In this document: piece after piece, positions 7,524 to 12,922 of the stretch
Layout: each line of letters opens with the position of its first letter
Position numbering within the stretch: the stretch's first letter is position 1
Assembly (NCBI GenBank): GCA_030017395.1
Contig: JASEIZ010000019.1
Span: forward strand, 1 to 18,630
Direction: 5' to 3'
Length of the DNA stretch: 18,630 nt
Origin: Desulfobacterales bacterium
GTDB taxonomy: Bacteria; Desulfobacterota; Desulfobacteria; Desulfobacterales; ETH-SRB1
Made by a program: the position numbers and the translations under genes
The notes under the pieces: model-generated
The model's database searches: none
Seen by the model: only the letters and a program-made list of their open reading frames with translations
Told to the model about the DNA's origin: nothing

Positions 7524-7830
7524 ACAGCACCTTGCCTTCCTGCACAATCTCCTTTATAAAAAAGTCTCCCAGTCTCAATCTGCGGTCAATATCCGCAGGC
7601 CTCCGAACAAGAAGATCAAGAGGAAAGGATCGCTTTATGGCCTTTCGAATCTCAAAAGACTGTTGATGAGGACGGCTTTTAAAATCCATCACCACCAGAA
7701 TATCCACATCGCTGTCTGGAGTCGTGTCTCCTGAAGCATGGGAACCGAACAGGATAACGCGTTCTGGATTGAATCGCTTGACAACATCATTAACAAAACT
7801 TTTTATTTCATCTTCAGTAACTGTTTTCAC
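7504..7830 (-). CDS. Minimal nucleotidyltransferase (MNT-type) antitoxin
   Basis: 108 residues. The Pol-beta-type nucleotidyltransferase motif is complete: GSHASGDTTPDSDVDILV, with Gly-Ser followed ten residues later by Asp-x-Asp, and a third acidic residue in FPLDLLV. In studied MNT/HEPN modules the MNT protein modifies the HEPN toxin by adding nucleotides (AMPylation) and so neutralises it. It is encoded first in the operon, with the HEPN gene overlapping its end. GGAGATTCTAAGTGAAA precedes the ATG at 7828-7830. A promoter and palindrome lie 110-160 bp upstream. All catalytic residues are present, so the enzyme should be active. Confidence 0.92.
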   Translation of the reverse strand: MKTVTEDEIKSFVNDVVKRFNPERVILFGSHASGDTTPDSDVDILVVMDFKSRPHQQSFEIRKAIKRSFPLDLLVRRPADIDRRLRLGDFFIKEIVQEGKVLYEKTRS

Positions 7831-7939
7831 TTAGAATCTCCTTGAAATGTGCTCCTGCTTCATGCTTCAGCAAAAGGAGGCACACCCCCACAAAGAATCA
7901 ACACGAGAGAACCTTTGTGCTTCCCGTTCTTCCATCCTT

Positions 7940-7961
7940 GAGTTTTAAGTTATTAAAACTC
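7940..7961. promoter_or_regulatory. Operator-like palindrome at the MNT/HEPN transcription start
   Basis: GAGTTTTAA - GTTA - TTAAAACTC is a perfect 9-bp inverted repeat (7940-7948 and 7953-7961) with a 4-base centre. It abuts the -10 hexamer of the predicted minus-strand promoter and would cover the start point. That is where autorepressing toxin-antitoxin complexes usually bind. It lies about 110 bp ahead of the MNT start codon. It could alternatively form an RNA hairpin in the leader. Confidence 0.5.
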
Positions 7962-7988
7962 TTTATAATAACTGCAAGTTTATGTCAA
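7962..7988 (-). promoter_or_regulatory. Predicted sigma-70 promoter of the MNT/HEPN operon
   Basis: On the minus strand, a perfect -35 hexamer TTGACA (7988-7983) is followed after 15 bp by TATAAA (7967-7962), five of six matches to the -10 consensus. The spacing is two bases short of optimal. The predicted start falls within the adjoining palindrome. Confidence 0.5.
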
Positions 7989-8079
7989 AGATTTTGATAC
8001 CTTTTCGTTTAACGACAGGGTAAACAGAACGGCTATTTTATGCGCTGCTGCGTTGATATTAATAAAGGGTATTTATGCA

Positions 8080-8101
8080 TTCCCACGCAGGAGCGTGGGA
8101 A
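8080..8101. repeat. GC-rich hairpin repeat, CCCACGC type
   Basis: TTCCCACGC - AGGA - GCGTGGGAA is a perfect 9-bp stem with a 4-base loop, 40 bp past the end of coaBC. Similar 'gcattcccacgc ... gcgtgggaacgag' units are, from memory, common dispersed repeats in environmental proteobacteria. It lacks a following T-run on the minus strand, so it is not a standard rho-independent terminator, though it could stabilise the 3' end of the coaBC mRNA. Confidence 0.55.
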
Positions 8102-8108
8102 CGAGAGA

Positions 8109-8126
8109 TCTCTGTGGTCTCTGTGG
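8109..8126. repeat. Tandem 9-bp duplication TCTCTGTGG
   Basis: TCTCTGTGG occurs twice back to back (8109-8117, 8118-8126), directly after the hairpin and 14 bp from the coaBC stop codon. It probably belongs to the same repeat unit as the hairpin. Confidence 0.6.
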
Positions 8127-8139
8127 CAAATAAAATCTG

Positions 8140-9345
8140 CTACAACATTTTTACAATACGATCTAAAAGTATATGCGCCAGATCATCCTTAGGCATTTCA
8201 GGAAGAGCCTCCCTGGTCTTATCTTTATACAAAAGGACGACCTTGTTGGTATCTGCTCCGAATCCTGAAGAAGAACGGTTAACAAGGTTTGCTGCAATGA
8301 TATCAAGTTTTTTTTCTGCGAGTTTTTTTTCTGCGTTGATTTCAAGGTTCTCTGTTTCCGCAGCAAAACCAACAAGGATCTGATCCTCTTTTTTCCTGCC
8401 AAGCTCCTTTAAAATATCCTGGTTTTTTTTCAGAAGCAAAGGAATCTCATCTTTTCCCTTCTTTATCTTCTGTTTTTCTAACTTAACAGGCCTGTAATCA
8501 GAAACCGCTGCTGTTTTTATAATAATATTGGCATCTTCCATACGCTCAAACACAGCTCGTGCCATCTCCTTTGCCGTCTCTACCCTGATTACTTCTACAT
8601 TAATTGGATCGAAAAGATTTGTCGGGCCGGAAATCAGCACAACCTTGGCGCCCCTGTGCTCTGCCGCTCTTGCAACACTATAGCCCATCTTGCCTGATGA
8701 AGGATTGCTGATAAATCTCACAGGATCAATCGGTTCCCGTGTCGGGCCGGCTGTTACAAGAACCTTTTTACCTTTCAGATCTTTTTGGGAAAGACGGTAT
8801 AAAAGCCTGTCCAGTATATCTTTTGGTTCAGGAAGACGTCCGGGGCCGGAATCGCCGCATGCAAGCTCCCCTGCCTCCGGCTCAACAATAAAATATCCAT
8901 CATCCCTTAACATGGAAAGATTTCTGCAAAACGCCTTGTTCGCATACATTTGAGTGTTCATCGAAGGACACAAAAGAACAGGGGCTGTCACCGCAAGCAT
9001 TAATGTGGTCAAAGCGTCATCAGCTATGCCGTTTGCGATCTTGCCGATAATATTGGCTGTTGCAGGAGCAACAATCACCGCATCCGCATCCCTTGCCCAA
9101 TCAATGTGCCTTATGGATACATTATTTTTTCTATCAATATTTTGAAAAAGATCGAAACAGACCGGATAACCTGATAATGCTTCAAAGGTCAGCGGCCCGA
9201 CAAAAGACCGTGCATTTTGAGTCATTACCACCCTGACCTTTGCCCCATTCTTATTAAGAAGTCTTAATAATTCCACACTCTTATATGCTGCAATGCCGCC
9301 GCATACACCAAGAACTATATTTTTATTTTCTATTTTGGTTTGCAT
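8140..9345 (-). CDS. coaBC: Bifunctional phosphopantothenoylcysteine decarboxylase / phosphopantothenate-cysteine ligase (CoaBC)
   Basis: 401 residues from the ATG at 9343-9345; a longer frame exists, but it would overlap the upstream lipoprotein gene. The enzyme makes 4'-phosphopantetheine from phosphopantothenate and cysteine in coenzyme A synthesis. The N-terminal flavoprotein decarboxylase (about 1-185) has GVCGGIAAYKS, His80 in IRHIDWA, PSMNTQMY (127-134) and Cys163 in ELACGDSGPGRLPEP. The C-terminal ligase (about 190-401) has TAGPTREPIDPVRFISN, SSGKMG and AAVSDYRP (279-286). PXMNXXM ends in Tyr instead of the Trp seen in E. coli, a tolerated change in my view. It is the last gene of the murJ-ftsB operon, 10 bp after the lipoprotein gene, with only a weak Shine-Dalgarno sequence. 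Confidence 0.97.
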   Translation of the reverse strand: MQTKIENKNIVLGVCGGIAAYKSVELLRLLNKNGAKVRVVMTQNARSFVGPLTFEALSGYPVCFDLFQNIDRKNNVSIRHIDWARDADAVIVAPATANIIGKIANGIADDALTTLMLAVTAPVLLCPSMNTQMYANKAFCRNLSMLRDDGYFIVEPEAGELACGDSGPGRLPEPKDILDRLLYRLSQKDLKGKKVLVTAGPTREPIDPVRFISNPSSGKMGYSVARAAEHRGAKVVLISGPTNLFDPINVEVIRVETAKEMARAVFERMEDANIIIKTAAVSDYRPVKLEKQKIKKGKDEIPLLLKKNQDILKELGRKKEDQILVGFAAETENLEINAEKKLAEKKLDIIAANLVNRSSSGFGADTNKVVLLYKDKTREALPEMPKDDLAHILLDRIVKML

Positions 9346-9355
9346 AACAATTTTC

Positions 9356-9841
9356 TTATTTAAGAAGCCCTGCTTCAGCTTCATTAATTGTAGGCGCCAC
9401 CCACACCTCAACATAGGTTTTAAAATCTTTCTCAGACATGTTTATTATGCACCATCTGCTTTCTTTCTGAAACAGCATGACAGTTCGCGGAGACTTAAAT
9501 GAACTTATAGTCCTCCAGTTATCCTTTTGCATATTGTTTTCAAAAAAGGCGATAAGGGTGCTTGCTGCGACCCTGCCGCTTAAAGCAAGAACACCTGCGG
9601 AAAAGCCGGGAGTTTTGTATACAAAGGATTCTCTCTTGTTGACACTTAATTCGTTTGGTATAAGCACATCTCCGAAATCATAATATAGAGGGGAAGGCCC
9701 TTCATCCTTAGGGGTTGCAGCTTGCAATTCGGAGCTGCTTTTTTTCGATTTTCCTCCAGCACATCCGGAAATTATGAGAAAAAAAACAGCGCCTATTCCA
9801 ATAAATGCCAGAATCTTTTTTCTCTGCCTTATTATTGCCAT
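9356..9841 (-). CDS. Conserved lipoprotein of unknown function
   Basis: 161 residues. A basic N-terminus (MAIIRQRKKI) and hydrophobic stretch end in the lipobox LIISGC, with Cys27 as the lipidation site. A Ser/Lys-rich linker and then a soluble domain follow (YYDFGDVLIPNEL; FENNMQKDNWRTI; then a C-terminal VEVWVAP). The NNMQKDNW pattern resembles periplasmic domains that end in a short amphipathic helix plus beta-strands, but I cannot name a family. TAGGAGGAAAGGTT is a strong ribosome-binding site. It lies in the murJ-coaBC operon, 57 bp after the small TPR gene. An envelope role is likely from anchor and company. Confidence 0.8.
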   Translation of the reverse strand: MAIIRQRKKILAFIGIGAVFFLIISGCAGGKSKKSSSELQAATPKDEGPSPLYYDFGDVLIPNELSVNKRESFVYKTPGFSAGVLALSGRVAASTLIAFFENNMQKDNWRTISSFKSPRTVMLFQKESRWCIINMSEKDFKTYVEVWVAPTINEAEAGLLK

Positions 9842-9898
9842 AACCTTTCCTCCTATTATTAATTACAAGGGTTTACAATGTCCCAACTTGGAGACACG

Positions 9899-10165
9899 CT
9901 AAGATGTTTTTCTAATATTTTTGAGTTTTTTCAAGTTATCATATTTAAACTCAAGAGCAATCCATTTGCCAAGCAATAAAACAGAATTACTTAGTGCTTT
10001 TTCAGAAAGCTGTTTTTCAATTTTGGAAAGCTCGTCAACAATATCTTTCCTGTCGGGCTCATGTTTTAAAAGCAATCTATAAATTTTAGCCGCTTTACCT
10101 AAATAACCCTGGTCGGCGTAAACTTTTGCCATAGTTTTTGTATAAAAATCAGGATGATCTGTCAT
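9899..10165 (-). CDS. Small TPR-type protein
   Basis: 88 residues without a signal peptide. Residues 8-38 (TKTMAKVYADQGYLGKAAKIYRLLLKHEPDR) have the spacing of one tetratricopeptide repeat, followed by a charged helix (DIVDELSKIEKQLSEKAL) and a short hydrophobic turn near 60-70. Its start overlaps the ftsB stop in ATGA, so it is translated with ftsB. It probably acts as a protein-binding scaffold; the partner is unknown. The combination of ftsB with a small TPR gene in a coaBC operon seems to be a lineage trait. Confidence 0.75.
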   Translation of the reverse strand: MTDHPDFYTKTMAKVYADQGYLGKAAKIYRLLLKHEPDRKDIVDELSKIEKQLSEKALSNSVLLLGKWIALEFKYDNLKKLKNIRKTS

Positions 10166-10461
10166 TTTTTGTTGCCCTGCTTTTTGCCTGTTTTGAATAT
10201 AACCTCATCTTTACCTATTACTCCTAATTCCTGTCTTACTACATCTTCGACAAACTTGGGGTCATTTTTCAATCTATCTATCTCATGATACAAATTAATG
10301 TTTTTCTGGTTAAGCATTTCATTTTTTTCAACCAGTCTATCCTTTTCACCCTTTATCAGGACAAAATCGACAAGTCCATCGTCTCCAAATATTATAAGTA
10401 AAAACAGGGAAAACAGGACCAATATTACTATGGACAGCGTGATGTTTTGCTTGATAGTCAA
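10162..10461 (-). CDS. ftsB: FtsB/DivIC-family septum formation initiator
   Basis: 99 residues. A single membrane helix (about 8-26, ITLSIVILVLFSLFLLIIFG) is followed by a coiled coil (about 38-70, with KDRLVEKNEMLNQKNINLYHEIDRLKNDP broken at DP). The conserved end PKFVEDVVRQELGVIGKDEVIF is the signature of the FtsB/DivIC family. FtsB bridges FtsL and FtsQ in the divisome at the inner membrane. Both ends overlap neighbours by 4 bp (murJ stop and the TPR gene start), so the three are coupled. Length is normal. Confidence 0.92.
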   Translation of the reverse strand: MTIKQNITLSIVILVLFSLFLLIIFGDDGLVDFVLIKGEKDRLVEKNEMLNQKNINLYHEIDRLKNDPKFVEDVVRQELGVIGKDEVIFKTGKKQGNKK

Positions 10462-12026
10462 CTTTTTCTTATGCCCTTAATAATTATATGCCAAATCTTT
10501 TCCAGTTCCGGACTTTTTATTAAAAAGGAAAAGAATCCATAAAGAAGAAAACCGATTATTATTGTTCCCATAAGCCCGAAAAAAAGGCCGTATAGAGATC
10601 CGTCTGCTAACGGAATCATAAAAATGGAACCCATGCTGATAATTACGCCCATTATTGCGGCACAAAGCAAACTTTTGCAAGTAGATTCGGCAATACTTCT
10701 TAATCCTAATGAACCAAGTTTTATTCTTAATGCCCGAACAAGAAGCCCTAAGTTAAGCATTGAAGCAAGAGAGGTGGCAAGAGCAAGGCCCCCATGAGCG
10801 AGCGGCCCCATCAGAATAATCCCAAGCACTATATTGGCAATAATCGATATTACGGCCATACGCACAGGTGTCTTTGTGTCCTGCAGAGCATAAAATGTAG
10901 AAACAACTATCCTCACACCTGAAAATGCCCACAGACCTATACCATAATACAAAAGAGCGTATGCAGTTAATTGTGTAGCTTCGGAGCCAAAAACACCCCT
11001 TTTAAACAACAGAGCAACAATCGGCTCCCTGAGTATAATAAGACCGACCATGGAAGGTATTGTTATGAATAACACCAAATTCATTGCGTGTGAAAAGGTG
11101 GTTTTAACAGCCTCTAAATCCTTTGACGCCGCCTGCCTTGAAATGCTTGGCAAAATAGCGGTAGCAGCCGCTATTGCAAATATGCCGAGAGGAAACTGCA
11201 CCAGTCGGTCTGCATAATAAAGATATGAAACGCTTCCTTCGGGCAGTAATGAGGCAAGAAGGGTGCTGACCAGAATATTAATCTGGTAAACAGCGGCTCC
11301 AAACAAGGTTGGAAGCATTAACAGACCGATCCTTTTCAGCCCGGGATGAAATATTTTTACCTTTTGCCAAAAATACAAGCCTTTTTTAATAAGAAATGGG
11401 ATCTGAAAAGCGAGCTGAAGAACACCGCCGATAAGCACTCCTATGGCGAGACCGGTCACTGGATCGGTCATGTATGGTGAAATAAAAAACACCGAACATA
11501 TCATCGCGATATTTAAAAAAACCGGCGCCAGGGCAGGGGCAGCAAAGTGGCCGAGACTATTTAGAATTCCCATGAAAAGCGCTACCAGTCCGATGAAAAA
11601 AATATAAGGGAACATAATGCGGGTCAAATTGACTGTCAGGGAAAACTTTTCAGGCGAGTCAATAAATCCGGGCGCAATAATCTTTATAATAACAGGAGAA
11701 AGGAGAATGCCAACAACCGCAACAATCGCAAGAATCATGGAGAGAAGCCATGTGGCGGCTCTGGCCAGCTTAAAAGCTTCCTCTCTGCCTTTGACGGTCA
11801 GGCATTCCGTAAACACCGGTATAAATGCGATACTAAGCGAACCTTCGGCAAAAAGCCTTCTCAGCAGGTTTGGTATCCTGAATGCTACAAAAAAAGCGTC
11901 TGAACTAAGTCCGGCCCCCAAAAACCAAGCAATCACAACATCTCTTATAAAGCCGAACAAACGGCTTAATAAGGTTGCGGCGCCTACAACACCTGCAGCT
12001 TTTGTCACGCGTGTATTTTCAGACAT
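10458..12026 (-). CDS. murJ: Lipid II flippase MurJ
   Basis: 522 residues, about 14 membrane helices. MurJ moves the peptidoglycan precursor lipid II to the outer face of the inner membrane. The N-terminal signature SRLFGFIRDV ... SDAFFVAFRIPNLLRRLFAEG is intact, and residues matching E. coli functional positions are present: Arg22, Arg28, Asp43 and Arg56. The C-terminal helices are complete. It is the first gene of the operon murJ-ftsB-TPR-lipoprotein-coaBC and is transcribed away from rpsT across a 97-bp gap. Its ribosome-binding site is weak (AAAAGC). The protein ends with a basic tail (KGIRKS) whose last codons overlap ftsB. Confidence 0.97.
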   Translation of the reverse strand: MSENTRVTKAAGVVGAATLLSRLFGFIRDVVIAWFLGAGLSSDAFFVAFRIPNLLRRLFAEGSLSIAFIPVFTECLTVKGREEAFKLARAATWLLSMILAIVAVVGILLSPVIIKIIAPGFIDSPEKFSLTVNLTRIMFPYIFFIGLVALFMGILNSLGHFAAPALAPVFLNIAMICSVFFISPYMTDPVTGLAIGVLIGGVLQLAFQIPFLIKKGLYFWQKVKIFHPGLKRIGLLMLPTLFGAAVYQINILVSTLLASLLPEGSVSYLYYADRLVQFPLGIFAIAAATAILPSISRQAASKDLEAVKTTFSHAMNLVLFITIPSMVGLIILREPIVALLFKRGVFGSEATQLTAYALLYYGIGLWAFSGVRIVVSTFYALQDTKTPVRMAVISIIANIVLGIILMGPLAHGGLALATSLASMLNLGLLVRALRIKLGSLGLRSIAESTCKSLLCAAIMGVIISMGSIFMIPLADGSLYGLFFGLMGTIIIGFLLYGFFSFLIKSPELEKIWHIIIKGIRKS

Positions 12027-12059
12027 TAATTGCTTTTAAATAAAACCGTCAAATTTAAC

Positions 12060-12088
12060 TTGACATGCCTTTGAATATTATGTAGCTA
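12060..12088 (+). promoter_or_regulatory. Candidate rpsT promoter
   Basis: A perfect -35 hexamer TTGACA lies at 12060-12065. At 17 bp spacing the -10 position reads TAGCTA (12083-12088), a poor match. TAAAAT at 12087-12092 is a better hexamer but is spaced 21 bp. The -35 makes a promoter likely, but its exact -10 is uncertain. Confidence 0.4.
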
Positions 12089-12107
12089 AAATTTTTTAAA
12101 CCCATGC

Positions 12108-12114
12108 AAAGGAG
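12108..12114 (+). promoter_or_regulatory. Ribosome-binding site that fixes the TTG start of rpsT
   Basis: AAAGGAG lies nine bases before TTG at 12124-12126. No ATG or GTG is suitably placed, and the protein begins exactly as S20 should (Met-Ala-Asn-His-Lys-Ser-Ala). The TTG is therefore the true start. Confidence 0.85.
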
Positions 12115-12123
12115 TTATATAAA

Positions 12124-12390
12124 TTGGCTAATCATAAATCAGCATTAAAACGGGCGCTCCAAAATGAAGAAAGGCGCATGCGTAATAAAACAACAACGAC
12201 CAAGATCAAAAACATTGTCAAGGATGTTCGTCTTGCCGCAGATAAAGAGTCGAACGAAACAATTTTAAACAAAATTAATCAAGCGCAATCTATTATCGAC
12301 AAAGCAGCAAAAAAGGGGATTATCCATAAAAAAAATGCATCTCGAAAAATTTCACGCCTTGCCGGCCTGGTAAAGTCAACTACAGCCTAA
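12124..12390 (+). CDS. rpsT: 30S ribosomal protein S20
   Basis: 88 residues, basic and helical, beginning ANHKSALKRALQNEERRMRN, with KGIIHKKNASRKISRL near the C-terminus, all typical of S20, which binds 16S rRNA in the small subunit. Translation starts at TTG. In E. coli S20 also uses a UUG start, and the weak start is part of autogenous control; a similar mode is plausible here but not shown. It is a single-gene unit, divergent from murJ. Its TAA stop (12388-12390) overlaps the stop codon of lptE on the other strand (12387-12389), leaving no room for a separate terminator. Confidence 0.98.
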   Translation: MANHKSALKRALQNEERRMRNKTTTTKIKNIVKDVRLAADKESNETILNKINQAQSIIDKAAKKGIIHKKNASRKISRLAGLVKSTTA

Positions 12391-12902
12391 AAATCCTCTG
12401 TCAGACTATTATAAACCTTTTCTGCAAGCCTTGTTGAAAGAGTTGAAATTGCATTGCGTCTGTTTTGCTCTGTTGATAGCTTGGCAGAAACTACATCATA
12501 GGCCTCATCGCCGGAAACAGCTTTTGACCAAACTATTTTGCCATTGTTATCTGTTAATTTCAAATCAAGTGTAAATGTTACCCTTCTTTCAAGGGAAGTG
12601 TGAACTCCGCTGTGGGATATCGTTTCAATGCTCATCGATTGAATTACACCGGAAAGGGAAGCATCGGCTTTGTCTATGCTTGCGATTTTGCCTTTTCTCG
12701 TAAATTCATAGATAAGATCATTTGTAAATGTATTTTCAATTCCGATTTCAGAAGTGCGGTTTTCAAGAATTTTTACGGAAACACTATTTATACCTGACGG
12801 AAGAGTTCCGCCTCCGGCGAACCTGTAGCCGCATGCTGATAAAAAAGCCAAAAAGCACAATATTGCAAAAACAATCCAAATTATTTTCCCTTTGAAAAAC
12901 AT
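12387..12902 (-). CDS. lptE: LPS-assembly lipoprotein LptE
   Basis: 171 residues. The signal peptide ends in lipobox FLSAC with Cys24 lipidated, followed immediately by GYRFAGGG, the usual LptE start of the mature protein. The rest follows the family: LPSGINSVSVKILENRTSEIG, a central beta-sheet region and a C-terminal helix (NAISTLSTRLAEKVYNSL). LptE plugs the LptD outer-membrane barrel that inserts LPS on the cell surface. It follows leuS by 20 bp with a strong GAAGGAGGAAA site; leuS-lptE order is common in Gram-negative genomes. The end overlaps the convergent rpsT stop codon. Confidence 0.93.
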   Translation of the reverse strand: MFFKGKIIWIVFAILCFLAFLSACGYRFAGGGTLPSGINSVSVKILENRTSEIGIENTFTNDLIYEFTRKGKIASIDKADASLSGVIQSMSIETISHSGVHTSLERRVTFTLDLKLTDNNGKIVWSKAVSGDEAYDVVSAKLSTEQNRRNAISTLSTRLAEKVYNSLTEDF

Positions 12903-12922
12903 TTTCCTCCTTCAAAACCCTT

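Larger units (their letters stand above)
7831..8139. other. 309-bp intergenic region between coaBC and the MNT/HEPN operon
   Basis: The region holds the MNT/HEPN promoter and palindrome (7940-7988), a GC-rich hairpin (8080-8101) and a short tandem duplication (8109-8126). I find no coding sequence. It marks the right boundary of the accessory stretch that begins after the uracil-DNA glycosylase gene. Confidence 0.6.

Noticed and set aside
8080..8101. Rho-independent terminator for the murJ-coaBC operon
   Set aside because: The stem is good, but no T-run follows on the minus strand; it fits a dispersed hairpin repeat better.
9346..9414. Longer coaBC start 23 codons upstream
   Set aside because: The extra residues lie inside the lipoprotein gene and do not match the family; MQTKIENKNIVLGVCGG is the natural beginning.
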